Source: Streptomyces sp. NBC_01217 (GTDB lineage Bacteria; Actinomycetota; Actinomycetes; Streptomycetales; Streptomycetaceae). Taken from it: a stretch of DNA of 64,000 nucleotides. The notes below the pieces were generated by a model, which had not been told where the DNA came from, searched no databases, and was given only the letters and a program-made list of their open reading frames with translations. Numbering within the stretch: the first letter of the stretch is position 1; each line of letters starts with the position of its first letter. Below are positions 17,713-25,932 of the stretch, in pieces. The stretch covers positions 7,629,501 to 7,693,500 of the forward strand of contig NZ_CP108538.1 in NCBI RefSeq assembly GCF_035994185.1, written 5' to 3'. The position numbers and the translations under genes are program-made.

Positions 17713-17778
17713 GCCGCTTTCCAGCCCGTCCGGCGTTCGAGGACAAGACCCTTGCTGCGGGGGCCGGGAGCGCGAAGA

Positions 17779-17817
17779 AGGGCGCGGAGTACGGGACCGT
17801 ATCCGTACTCCGCGCCC
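17779..17817 (-). terminator. Second hairpin in the gcl/catalase convergent gap
   Basis: Arms AGGGCGCGGAGTACGG and CCGTACTCCGCGCCCT around an eight-base loop. It probably ends minus-strand transcription from the catalase locus, about 200 bases past its stop. Confidence 0.65.
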
Positions 17818-18019
17818 TGGCACGGGAGACGCCGCGAACAGGGGTCGCGGCGGTGGCGAACGGGCCGCAGGCCCTCGCCCCGTTCAGGTCACGGGACGAG
17901 GGAGGCACTCCGGCCCCACCAGCGCACTGGCATCGCACAGCCGCCGCGACCTCGTCCTGCCCGCGCCGCATGACACCCCTCATCCGGGTACACGGCGCGA
18001 GCAGGGCTCAGCGGGAGGC

Positions 18020-19467
18020 TCAGTCCTCGCGCAGGGCGCGGACGGCCTCCTCCACGCGCCTGCCGTAGTCGGCGTCGGCTGCGTGGAAGTGGGCGAGGTT
18101 CTTCTCGATCACGTCGTCGCGGGTCACCCGGGAGAGCCCTCCGGCGATGTTGGCGACCAGGCGGCCCTTCTCGTCCTCGGACATCAGCCGGTACAGCTCG
18201 CCCGCCTGGAAGAAGTCGTCGTCCTTGGTGTGGGCGGGCGCCTCGTGGGTGCCGGTCCAGCCGTGGACCGCGAGCGGGGCGGAGAGCGCCGCGTCGGTCT
18301 GGGCGGGGCCCGCGTACGAGTTGGGCTCGTAGTTCTTGTCGTGGCGGGAACCGTTGCGCGTGGCGTGCAGCCCGTCGCGGCCGTAGTTGTCGACGACCGC
18401 GGTGCGCGGCGCGTTCACCGGGAGCCGGGTGTGGTTGACGCCCAGCCGGTAGCGGTGCGCGTCCGCGTAGGCGAACAGCCGGCCCTGGAGCATCTTGTCC
18501 GGGGACGGGCCGATGCCGGGCACGAAGTTGTTCGGGGAGAACGCGGCCTGCTCGACCTCGGCGAAGACGTTGTCCGGGTTGCGGTCGAGCACCAGCCGCC
18601 CCACCCGCTGCAGCGGATGGTCGCTGTGCGGCCACACCTTGGTCAGGTCGAACGGGTTGAAGCGGTAGTCGGCGGCCTCGGCGGCCGGCATGACCTGCAC
18701 GTACAGCGTCCAGGACGGGTTCACCCCGCGCTCGATGGCCTGCAGCAGGTCCGTCTGGTGCGAATTGCCGTCCCGGCCCGCGAGTTCGGCGGCCTGCTCG
18801 CTGGAGAGGGAGCGCACACCCTGGTTCGTCTTGAAGTGGTACTTGACGAAGAAGGCCTCACCGGCGGCGTTCGTCCACTGGTAGGTGTGCGAGCCGTAGC
18901 CGTTCATGTGGCGGTACGAGGCCGGGATGCCGCGGTCGCCCATCAGCCAGGTGACCTGGTGCGTCGCTGGGCCCAGAAGTCCCAGACGTTGTCAGGCTCC
19001 TGACGGCCCGTGAACGGGTCGCGCTTCTGCGAGTGGATGAAGTCGGGGAACTTGACCGGGTCCTTGACGAAGAACACCGGGGTGTTGTTGCCGACCAGGT
19101 CGTAATTGCCTTCGTCCGTATAGAACTTGAGGGCGAAGCCGCGGGGGTCGCGTACGGCGTCCGCGCCGCCCAGCGAGTCGGCGACGGTCGAGAAGCGGAT
19201 GAACGTCTCGGTGCGCTTGCCGACGGCGGAGAGGAAGTCGGCGCGGGTGAAGCCGGTGACGTCGTCGGTCACCTCGAAGTATCCGTACGCGCCGGAGCCG
19301 CGGGCGTGGACCACGCGCTCCGGTATGCGCTCCCGGTTGAAGCGGGCCAGCTTCTCCAGCAGGTGCTGGTCCTGGAGGAGGACCGGGCCACCGACGCCTG
19401 CGGTGGCGGAGTTCTGGTTGTCGGCGACCGGGGCGCCTGACTCGGTCGTAAGCACGCGCTGCGTCAT
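18020..19467 (-). pseudogene. katA: Monofunctional heme catalase, frameshifted
   Basis: Clade-3-type small-subunit catalase (about 485 residues intended) that would remove H2O2, including that produced by uricase. The N-terminal frame (19467 to 18943) has the catalytic His in [13 protein letters not shown] and ends ...[15 protein letters not shown]. The rest lies in another frame from about 18975 to 18020, with [17 protein letters not shown] and the heme-ligand Tyr in LFAYADAHRYRLG. Comparison with the family sequence NVWDFWAHSPEATHQVTW implies a deletion of about 10 bases near 18970-18976. Unless this is an assembly error, no full catalase is made. A TTCAAC-type operator lies about 100 bases upstream. 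Confidence 0.85.
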
Positions 19468-19560
19468 GGTGTCGGGGCGACCTTCCGTACGGGAGCTGCT
19501 GAGCTGCTGAAACTGCGACGGCCTGGGGCTCCAGGAGCGTAAATACGCCCCGAACCCATC

Positions 19561-19577
19561 GTCAACAGTTTGTTGAA
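19561..19577 (-). promoter_or_regulatory. Type-B operator upstream of the catalase
   Basis: GTCAAC-AGTTT-GTTGAA, one mismatch from the perfect TTCAAC-N5-GTTGAA palindrome found before allantoinase. It lies 94-110 bases upstream of the catalase start, so the catalase was probably induced with urate/allantoin catabolism. Confidence 0.6.
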
Positions 19578-19594
19578 ATTGAGTGTCTGGTGTT

Positions 19595-19652
19595 CCGGAC
19601 GGCGCCGACGCCTGGGCGCGACAGGACAGGTGTCAGCGCCGACGCCGTCCGG
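19595..19652 (-). terminator. Terminator-like hairpin after the glxR gene
   Basis: Long imperfect inverted repeat. The left arm starting CCGGACGGCG pairs with the right arm ending CGCCGTCCGG, located 37-94 bases past the tartronate semialdehyde reductase stop. Confidence 0.55.
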
Positions 19653-19688
19653 AAGTCTTGGATGGCCGGGCCGCTCGGGCCGGGCGGA

Positions 19689-20588
19689 TCAGGCCTGGGC
19701 GGGCCGGCCCGAGAGGCGCTCGACCGAGCGCAGCAGGGCCGAGTGGTCCAGGCCACCGTCGCCCTGTGCGCGCAGCGAGGCGACGAGCTGGGCGACCACG
19801 GTGCCGACGGGCAGCGCGGCACCGACATTGCGGGCGGCGTCCGTGACGATGCCCATGTCCTTGTGGTGCAGGTCGATCCGGAAGCCGGGCGCGAAGTCCC
19901 GCTTGAGGAAGTTGTCCTTCTTGCGGGTCAGGACCGTCGAACCGGCCAGCCCGCCGTTCAGGACGTCGAGCGCGGCGGCGAGGTCGACGCCGGACTTCTC
20001 CAGGAAGACGACGGCCTCGGCGCAGGCCTGGATGTTGACCGCGACGATCAGCTGGTTGGCGGCCTTCACCGTCTGGCCGGAGCCGTGCGGACCGCACAGC
20101 ACAATGGTCCTTCCGAGCGCCTGGAGGACCGGCTGCGCGGCATCGAAGTCGCTCTGCTCGCCGCCGACCATGATCGACAGCACGGCCTCGATCGCTCCGG
20201 CCTCACCGCCGGACACCGGGGCGTCCAGCACCCGGATGCCCATCTCCTTCGCGTTCTTCGCGAGGTCCACGGAGGTCTGCGGTGTGATCGATGACATGTC
20301 GATCAGCAGTGCGCCGCGCCTGGCGTTCTCCAGGATGCCGCCGGGGCCGTACGCGATGGCCTCGACCTGGGGGGAGGCGGGCACCATCGTGATGACGACA
20401 TCGGCGTCCCGGACCGCCTCGGCGATCGAGCCCGCGCCCGTGCCGCCTGCGGCGACCAGCCGGTCGATCTTCTCCTGCTCCAGGGTGTGACCGGTGACGT
20501 CGTACCCGGCCTTGATCAGGTTCTCGGACATGGGGGAGCCCATGATGCCGAGCCCGATCCACGCGACCTTGGGGAGGTCGTTGCTCAT
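19689..20588 (-). CDS. glxR: 2-hydroxy-3-oxopropionate (tartronate semialdehyde) reductase
   Basis: NAD(P)H-dependent beta-hydroxyacid dehydrogenase of 299 residues, reducing the gcl product to D-glycerate. It has the N-terminal Rossmann motif WIGLGIMGSPM (residues 9-19), the substrate-binding DAPVSGGEAGA signature near 122, the catalytic-lysine region GSGQTVKAANQL near 170, and RDFAPGFRIDLHHKDM in the C-terminal helical domain. It lies 46 bases downstream of hyi on the same strand and is almost certainly co-transcribed with it. Confidence 0.92.
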   Translation of the reverse strand: MSNDLPKVAWIGLGIMGSPMSENLIKAGYDVTGHTLEQEKIDRLVAAGGTGAGSIAEAVRDADVVITMVPASPQVEAIAYGPGGILENARRGALLIDMSSITPQTSVDLAKNAKEMGIRVLDAPVSGGEAGAIEAVLSIMVGGEQSDFDAAQPVLQALGRTIVLCGPHGSGQTVKAANQLIVAVNIQACAEAVVFLEKSGVDLAAALDVLNGGLAGSTVLTRKKDNFLKRDFAPGFRIDLHHKDMGIVTDAARNVGAALPVGTVVAQLVASLRAQGDGGLDHSALLRSVERLSGRPAQA

Positions 20589-20634
20589 GAGGGTGCCTTC
20601 CGATAAGCGTGTGTACGAGGGGGGTTCGCCGCCC

Positions 20635-21474
20635 TCAGCGGGCGGCCCGCGCGGCGGCCGGGAGCCACTCGAAGGACTCGGCGCTCGACCGGTCGCCCGG
20701 CTTGTACTCCAGGCCGACCCAGCCGTCGTAACCGGCCTTCGTCAGCTCGTCGAGGAGCTGCTCCAGCGGGAGCGAGCCGGTGCCGGGCGCGCCGCGCCCC
20801 GGGTTGTCGGCGATCTGCACATGGCCGGTCCTGCCGGCGTACGCCGTGATGACCCGGCCGAGGTCCTCGCCGTTCATCGACAGGTGGTAGAGGTCCAGCA
20901 GGAACTTCGCGTTCCCGAGGCCCGTCGCCGCGTTGACCTTGTCGACGATCTCGATCCCGGCCGGTGCGCTCACCAGCGGATAGCGCGGCGATTCCGGCTG
21001 ATTGAGGGTCTCGATCAGCAGGACCGCCCCGATCCGGTCGGCCGCTCGGGCGGCGACGACCAGGTTCTCCAGGGCGAGTTCGTCCTGCACGGCCGGGTCC
21101 ACGCCGTCGACGCGGTTGCCGTAGAGCGCGTTGAGCGCCTTGCAGCCGACCGAGGCGGCGAAGCCGGCCGCCACCTCGATGTTGGCGCGGAAGCGGTCCG
21201 ACTCCGTGCCGGGCACGGAGAGCGCACCGCGGTCGGGGCCGGGCAGCGCTCCGGCGTAGAAGTTCAGCCCCACCAACCGCGTGCCCGCGTCGTCGAGCGC
21301 CTTCTTGAGGGCGTCGAGTTCGACCTGTGGCGGAGTGGGGGTCTCGGTCCATGGCCACCACAGCTCGACCGCGGTGAAGCCGGCCGCGGCGGCGGCCGCG
21401 GGGCGCTCCAGGAGCGGGAGTTCCGTGAAGAGGATTGAAAGGTTCACATCGAAGCGCTGGTCCGGGTAGCCCAT
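20635..21474 (-). CDS. hyi: Hydroxypyruvate isomerase (TIM-barrel)
   Basis: Xylose-isomerase-like TIM-barrel protein, 279 residues, interconverting hydroxypyruvate and tartronate semialdehyde. Family landmarks are RFDVNLSILFTELP at the N-terminus, AGFTAVELWWPW, LIETLNQPESP with the catalytic Glu near 150, LLDLYHLSMNGEDL, HVQIADNPGRGAPGTG, and GYDGWVGLEYKPG with the second catalytic Glu. It is the first gene of the hyi-glxR unit. Tandem type-A palindromes lie just 18-53 bases upstream of ATG 21474, which would place a repressor over the promoter. Confidence 0.93.
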   Translation of the reverse strand: MGYPDQRFDVNLSILFTELPLLERPAAAAAAGFTAVELWWPWTETPTPPQVELDALKKALDDAGTRLVGLNFYAGALPGPDRGALSVPGTESDRFRANIEVAAGFAASVGCKALNALYGNRVDGVDPAVQDELALENLVVAARAADRIGAVLLIETLNQPESPRYPLVSAPAGIEIVDKVNAATGLGNAKFLLDLYHLSMNGEDLGRVITAYAGRTGHVQIADNPGRGAPGTGSLPLEQLLDELTKAGYDGWVGLEYKPGDRSSAESFEWLPAAARAAR

Positions 21475-21491
21475 GAGGGTTTCGGCGCTCC

Positions 21492-21527
21492 TTCCGTATT
21501 GCGGAAGTTAGTTTCTACGTAACGGAA
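21492..21527 (-). promoter_or_regulatory. Tandem type-A operators upstream of hyi
   Basis: A perfect TTCCG-TATTG-CGGAA (21492-21506) and a second TTCTA-CGTAA-CGGAA (21513-21527). Centres are 21 bases apart, exactly the geometry seen before gcl. Confidence 0.75.
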
Positions 21528-21745
21528 GATTGCCCGGAGCGGGGAGAGCTGTCAAGGGGGCGTCCCGAATTCGGGCCGGGGGCCTTCGTGCGGGTTGTGT
21601 GAGGTGCGGCCGGATTGCGCCGGTTGCTGAGGGGGTGCGGGGCGGGTCAGGGTGGCTGGTGCAACCGGTGCGACCGACCGCCGCATCGATGCAGCCGCCA
21701 CCGCGGCCGATGCAGCCGACCGACCCCCCACATGAGGTGCCTCGC

Positions 21746-22945
21746 ATGAACCACGCCACCAGCCGGCGCGCCGTCCTCGGAGCCCTGTTCGCCGGTGCCG
21801 CACTCTGCGTGGCCCCCGCCCCGCCCGGCTCCTCCCGCCCCGCCGGGCCCGCGCCCGAATCCGCGCCCGCGGTCGGCCCGCGCCCGCGCACCACGGGGCG
21901 GCTGCTGCTCGGTACGTACACCTCGGCCGAGGGCGGCGGCAGAGGGATCGGCACGGCCTCGTACGACACCGCCACCGGGAAGATCTCCGCCGGACCCGTG
22001 ATCAGGGGCGTCGACAACCCCTCGTACCTGGCCATGCATCCCTCGGGCGCCACCTTCTACGCGGTCGACGAACAGGCCCGTGGCGCGGTGACGGCCATCG
22101 CCCTGTCACCGGACGGCAGCCACCGCGTGCTCGGAACGCGCGACACCGGCGGGGCGGGGCCCACCCATCTCTCCGTCCACCCCACGGGAAGGTGGCTGCT
22201 CACCGCGAACTACACCTCCGGCAGCGTCGCGGTGCACCCCATCCGGGACGACGGCTCGCTGGGGGAGCGCACGGACCTGGTCGCCCACACCGCACCGCCG
22301 CCCGGCCCCGGCCAGGACGGGCCGCACGCCCACCAGATCATCACCGCCCCCGACGGCAACCACATCCTCGCCGTGGACCTCGGCAACGACTCCGTGTACA
22401 CCTACCGGCTCGACGAGAACCGGGGCACGCTCGGCCAGGTCTCCCACGCCGCCCTGCGCCCCGGGGCCGGGCCGCGCCACCTCACCTTTCACCCGGGCGG
22501 CCGGTTCGCCTACCTGGCCTGCGAGGTCGACAACACCGCGGTCGTCTGCGGCTACGACCCGGGCACCGGCACCCTGTCCCCGGGCGCCCCGCAGTCCACC
22601 GGTACCGGGTCGGGCACCAGCTATCCCGCGCAGTTCCTGGTCACCGGAGACGGCCGGTTCGCCTACCTCGCCAACCGGGGCCGCAACAGCCTGACGCGCT
22701 ACGCCGTCGAGGACGACGGGGCCGCACTGCGGCTGCTCGACACCGTCCCGGTCGGCGGCGACTTCCCCCGGCAGACCGCCTTCTCGCCGGACGGGAAACT
22801 GCTCTTCGCGGCCAACCAGAGGTCGAGCACGGTGACGGTCTTCCGGGTCGATGCCCGCAGCGGCGGCCTGACCCGCACCGGTGACGCCTTCCCCGCCCCG
22901 GTCGCCGTCTGCGTGCTCCCGTACCGCGGCACGGACCCGGCCTGA
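21746..22945 (+). CDS. Exported lactonase-family beta-propeller protein
   Basis: A 399-residue protein of the 6-phosphogluconolactonase-like (PF10282) seven-bladed propeller family. The N-terminus MNHATSRRAVLGALFAGAAL is a twin-arginine signal (SRRAVL), so the protein is probably exported folded and acts outside the cytoplasm. Repeated blades show NPSYLAMHPSG, GPTHLSVHPTGRWLL, DGPHAHQI, GPRHLTFHPGGRFAYL and FPRQTAFSPDGKLLF. It is divergent from hyi. Substrate unknown; neighbours suggest a sugar-acid or purine-derived lactone, which is only inference. ATG 21746 is chosen because it opens the Tat signal. Confidence 0.8.
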   Translation: MNHATSRRAVLGALFAGAALCVAPAPPGSSRPAGPAPESAPAVGPRPRTTGRLLLGTYTSAEGGGRGIGTASYDTATGKISAGPVIRGVDNPSYLAMHPSGATFYAVDEQARGAVTAIALSPDGSHRVLGTRDTGGAGPTHLSVHPTGRWLLTANYTSGSVAVHPIRDDGSLGERTDLVAHTAPPPGPGQDGPHAHQIITAPDGNHILAVDLGNDSVYTYRLDENRGTLGQVSHAALRPGAGPRHLTFHPGGRFAYLACEVDNTAVVCGYDPGTGTLSPGAPQSTGTGSGTSYPAQFLVTGDGRFAYLANRGRNSLTRYAVEDDGAALRLLDTVPVGGDFPRQTAFSPDGKLLFAANQRSSTVTVFRVDARSGGLTRTGDAFPAPVAVCVLPYRGTDPA

Positions 22946-23048
22946 GGCCGAGGGCGAAGCGGGCGCCGGACGGCCCGGGCGCCCGTCCGTTAGGGTCGGG
23001 CCCGAGCCGCGGGTTCACCCGGACGTGGCGAAGCATGAGGGAGGCACA

Positions 23049-23300
23049 GTGCGCTTGAGGGTGGAGTTCACCACCGAGCCCTTCGATCTCGACGAGGCGC
23101 CCGCCCATGCGGTCGTGGCCCGCGAGGTAATCCAGACCGCCGACCTGGACGCCGTGGACGTCGGCCCCTTCGGCAACACGGCGGAGGGCGGCGCCGACGA
23201 GGTGCTCACCGCGGTGGACTCCCTGCTGCGCAGAGCCCTGGTATCCGGTGCCACCCGGGTGTCGCTCCAGGTCAACGTCATCGGGGAGGAGGCGAAGTGA
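23049..23300 (+). CDS. Small conserved hypothetical protein before the HTH gene
   Basis: An 83-residue acidic protein (start GTG 23049, GAGGGAGGC upstream) with a ferredoxin-like alternation: RLRVEFTTEPFDLDE, AHAVVAREVIQTADLDAVDVG, VDSLLRRALVSGATRVSLQVNV. I recognise no named domain; the pattern resembles small alpha/beta thiamine-binding or MTH1187-like proteins. It overlaps the following HTH gene by four bases (GTGA), so the two are coupled. Confidence 0.6.
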   Translation: MRLRVEFTTEPFDLDEAPAHAVVAREVIQTADLDAVDVGPFGNTAEGGADEVLTAVDSLLRRALVSGATRVSLQVNVIGEEAK

Positions 23301-23674
23301 CCGAACCGGCGGACCACCCGCTCGTCACCGCGGTCAAGCCGCTCGTCGACGCCATCGGCGCCGAGCTGCTCGGGCCCGAGCTGGCGCAGGCCGACGACGT
23401 CGTGCTGGCCTGGGAGGGCGAGGACGTCATAGCGGTCCGGCTGCCCCAGCTCTCGGAATCGCTGGACCACATCCTGGCGGCCATGGAGCGCCGCCACGGC
23501 AAGCCGCTCGCCGAGCTCGACCGCAAGGCCAAGCAGTCGGTGGTGCGGACCCTGGAGGCACGCGGTGCCTTCTCCGTACGGCACGGTGTGGAGACGGTGG
23601 CGGGTGCGCTGGGGGTCAGCCGCTTCACCGTTTACAACTACCTCAACAGGGAAAATGCCGCCAAGGGCGAGTAG
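23297..23674 (+). CDS. HTH protein related to DauR/YheO-type regulators
   Basis: A 125-residue protein. The C-terminal region, with KAKQSVVRTLEARGAF and GVETVAGALGVSRFTVYNYL, matches the HTH_22 domain at the end of YheO/DauR-like regulators. The N-terminal ~75 residues (VDAIGAELLGPELAQADDVVLAW) are too short for a complete PAS-like YheO domain. It lies just upstream of the uraD-uraH-uricase operon, separated by a terminator, and is coupled to the 83-residue gene. A role in urate or purine regulation is a reasonable guess only. Confidence 0.7.
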   Translation: MTEPADHPLVTAVKPLVDAIGAELLGPELAQADDVVLAWEGEDVIAVRLPQLSESLDHILAAMERRHGKPLAELDRKAKQSVVRTLEARGAFSVRHGVETVAGALGVSRFTVYNYLNRENAAKGE

Positions 23675-23716
23675 TTGAGGCCGTAGGCGAGCGAAGGCCG
23701 TGGAGGATCACGGAAG

Positions 23717-23751
23717 GCCGTCGTCCGGAGCATCGGGCGACGGCTTTTTAC
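23717..23751 (+). terminator. Rho-independent terminator after the HTH gene
   Basis: Stem GCCGTCGTCC with GGGCGACGGC and an eight-base loop, followed by TTTTT. It isolates the uric-acid operon from the gene upstream. Confidence 0.85.
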
Positions 23752-23762
23752 ATCCGCGTAAT

Positions 23763-23779
23763 TTCAACAAAGTGTTGAC
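23763..23779 (+). promoter_or_regulatory. Type-B operator before the urate operon
   Basis: TTCAAC-AAAGT-GTTGAC, one mismatch from a perfect 6-5-6 palindrome, 87 bases before the uraD start. Confidence 0.7.
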
Positions 23780-23865
23780 GTGGTGTTGTGGAAGGCGTTA
23801 GCTGTCCGCAGCCCGACCGACGCGGAGCGAAGAAACGCGCAGCGAAAACAGCCACGGAGGCTCCC

Positions 23866-24381
23866 GTGACTTCGAGTTCCACACCGGGCCTCGCCCGGTT
23901 CAACACCCTGGCGGACGACGAGGCCACCACCGCGCTGCACGAGGTGTGCGCCAGTGCGGCATGGGGAAGAGTGATCCTCTCCCGACGCCCGTACGCCACC
24001 GCGGAAGCCCTCCTCCTCGCCAGTGACGCCGCCACGGCAGCGCTGACCCCACAGGATCTGGCCGAGGCTATGGCCGGACACCCGCCGATCGGCCGCCCGA
24101 AGCCCGGAGACCCGACCTCCTCCCGCGAACAGCGGGGGATGGCCGGTGCCACCGAGGAACTCAAGGCAGAGATGCTCGAACTGAACCTGGCCTACCAGGA
24201 GCGGTTCGGACATGTCTTCCTGATCTGCGCCACCGGAGCCACCGGTGAGCAGATGCGCGACGCGGTGAAGTCCCGGACCGGGAACTCGCCCGAGCAGGAG
24301 CGCGACATCGTGCGCACCGAACTGGGCAAGATCAACCGCATCCGGCTCACCCGGCTCGTAGGAGAGGACCTCAAGGACTGA
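23866..24381 (+). CDS. uraD: OHCU decarboxylase
   Basis: 2-oxo-4-hydroxy-4-carboxy-5-ureidoimidazoline decarboxylase, the third step from urate to S-allantoin. It has 171 residues with GLARFNTLADDEA at the N-terminus, the catalytic-His motif AGHPPIGRPK (about residue 75), TSSREQRGM with the conserved Glu, and the helix LNLAYQERFGHVFLICATG. GTG 23866 is preferred over an upstream ATG (23788) because CGGAGG lies at good spacing and the family begins here. Its stop overlaps the uraH start (TGATG), so translation is coupled. Confidence 0.93.
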   Translation: MTSSSTPGLARFNTLADDEATTALHEVCASAAWGRVILSRRPYATAEALLLASDAATAALTPQDLAEAMAGHPPIGRPKPGDPTSSREQRGMAGATEELKAEMLELNLAYQERFGHVFLICATGATGEQMRDAVKSRTGNSPEQERDIVRTELGKINRIRLTRLVGEDLKD

Positions 24382-24770
24382 TGAGCACCGAAACCACCGC
24401 ATCGGTGTCCACGCACATCCTGGACACCAGCGTCGGACGCCCCGCCGGGGGTGTCGCCGTCTCGCTGGCCGCCCGCTCGGGCCGCGAAGGCGCGTGGGCG
24501 GCGCTCGGCGGCTCCGTGACCGACGCGGACGGGCGCTGCAAGGACCTGCCGTCCCTGCCGGAAGGCACGACTCATGTGCGACTCGACTTCGACGTCGAGA
24601 CGTACTTCTCCAAGAATCAAGCCGAGGCGCAGCAGGACGCCCCCCGCGTAAGGGACAGCGGTGCGTTCTTCCCGGAAGTGGCGATCACCTTCGCCGTCGA
24701 GCCGGGCGAGCACTATCACGTACCGCTGCTGCTCAACCCGTTCGGCTACTCCGTTTACCGAGGGAGCTAG
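24381..24770 (+). CDS. uraH: 5-hydroxyisourate hydrolase (transthyretin-like)
   Basis: Hydrolyses 5-hydroxyisourate, the unstable product of uricase. The 129-residue protein has all signatures: STHILDTSVGRPA (catalytic His near residue 12), VTDADGRCKDL with the conserved Arg, the FFPEV strand with HYHVPLLLNPFGYSVYRGS, and the C-terminal YRGS tetrapeptide that defines hydrolases as opposed to vertebrate transthyretin. Second gene of the uraD-uraH-uricase operon. Confidence 0.95.
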   Translation: MSTETTASVSTHILDTSVGRPAGGVAVSLAARSGREGAWAALGGSVTDADGRCKDLPSLPEGTTHVRLDFDVETYFSKNQAEAQQDAPRVRDSGAFFPEVAITFAVEPGEHYHVPLLLNPFGYSVYRGS

Positions 24771-24777
24771 CACCTAC

Positions 24778-25725
24778 ATGACCGCCGATTCCCACCGCCC
24801 CCGCCCTGTGATCCTCGGCCAGAACCAGTACGGCAAAGCGGAGAACCGCGTCGTCAGGATCACCCGCGACGGCGACACCCACCACATCAAGGACCTGAAC
24901 GTCTCGGTCGCCCTCTCCGGTGACATGGACGACGTCCACTACTCCGGCTCCAACGCCCACGTCCTGCCGACCGACACCACGAAGAACACGGTGTACGCGT
25001 TCGCCAAGGAGCACGGCATCGAGTCCGCCGAGCAGTTCGGCATCCACCTCGCCCGTCACTTCGTGACCTCGCAGGAGCCGATCAGGACCGCGCGGATCCG
25101 GATCGAGGAGTACGCCTGGGAGCGCATCGCCACCTCCGAAGGCAACTCGCAGTTCATCGGCGCCGACGAGGTCAAGCACTCCTTCGTACGCAAGGGCCAG
25201 GAGACGCGCACCACCCAGATCACCTTCGACGGCGAGAAGTGGCAGATCATCTCGGGCCTCAAGGACCTGGTGGTGATGAACTCCACCAACTCCGAGTTCT
25301 GGGGCTACGTCAAGGACAAGTACACGACGCTCAAGGAGGCGTACGACCGCATCCTCGCGACCGAGGTGTCCGCCAAGTGGCGGTACAACTGGACCAGCGA
25401 CGACGTGCGGATGCCGAACTGGGAGAAGTCCTACGAGCAGACGCGCAAGCACCTGCTCCAGGCCTTCGCCGAGACGTACTCCCTCTCCCTGCAGCAGACG
25501 CTGTACCAGATGGGCTCGCGCATCATCAACAGCCGCAGCGAGATCGACGAGATCCGCTTCTCGCTGCCGAACAAGCATCACTTCCTCGTGGACCTGGAGC
25601 CGTTCGGACTCAAGAACGACAACGAGGTCTACTTCGCGGCGGACCGTCCGTACGGCCTGATCGAGGCCACCGTGATACGGGACGGTGTCGAGCCACAGAT
25701 CCCGGTCGACATGACCAACCTCTGA
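24778..25725 (+). CDS. Uricase (urate oxidase)
   Basis: Cofactor-free oxidase converting urate, O2 and water to 5-hydroxyisourate and H2O2. The 315 residues contain ILGQNQYGKAENRVVRI with the catalytic Lys, LPTDTTKNTVYAFAKEHG with the catalytic Thr, NSTNSEFWGYVKDKYTTL, LATEVSAKWRY with the urate-binding Arg region, and LPNKHHFLVDLEPFG near the C-terminus. It is the third gene of the operon, seven bases after uraH. H2O2 release explains the nearby catalase and their shared operator type. Confidence 0.96.
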   Translation: MTADSHRPRPVILGQNQYGKAENRVVRITRDGDTHHIKDLNVSVALSGDMDDVHYSGSNAHVLPTDTTKNTVYAFAKEHGIESAEQFGIHLARHFVTSQEPIRTARIRIEEYAWERIATSEGNSQFIGADEVKHSFVRKGQETRTTQITFDGEKWQIISGLKDLVVMNSTNSEFWGYVKDKYTTLKEAYDRILATEVSAKWRYNWTSDDVRMPNWEKSYEQTRKHLLQAFAETYSLSLQQTLYQMGSRIINSRSEIDEIRFSLPNKHHFLVDLEPFGLKNDNEVYFAADRPYGLIEATVIRDGVEPQIPVDMTNL

Positions 25726-25932
25726 CGCGGCGCCGAGCCGGTCCCCGCCCGCGTGCCGCCGGGCCGGGACCGGCCGGGCCGGAGGGAGTTTCCATGACAC
25801 CGGCGTCGTCACCGTCACCGCCATCGATCCGTACGTCCACCATCTCGGCACCCACAGCCGCCCGGCCGTGGCACTCAAATCCTCCTGGGGGTCCTGCCGT
25901 GCCCACATCGCCCCAACAGAAAAGGAAGCACC

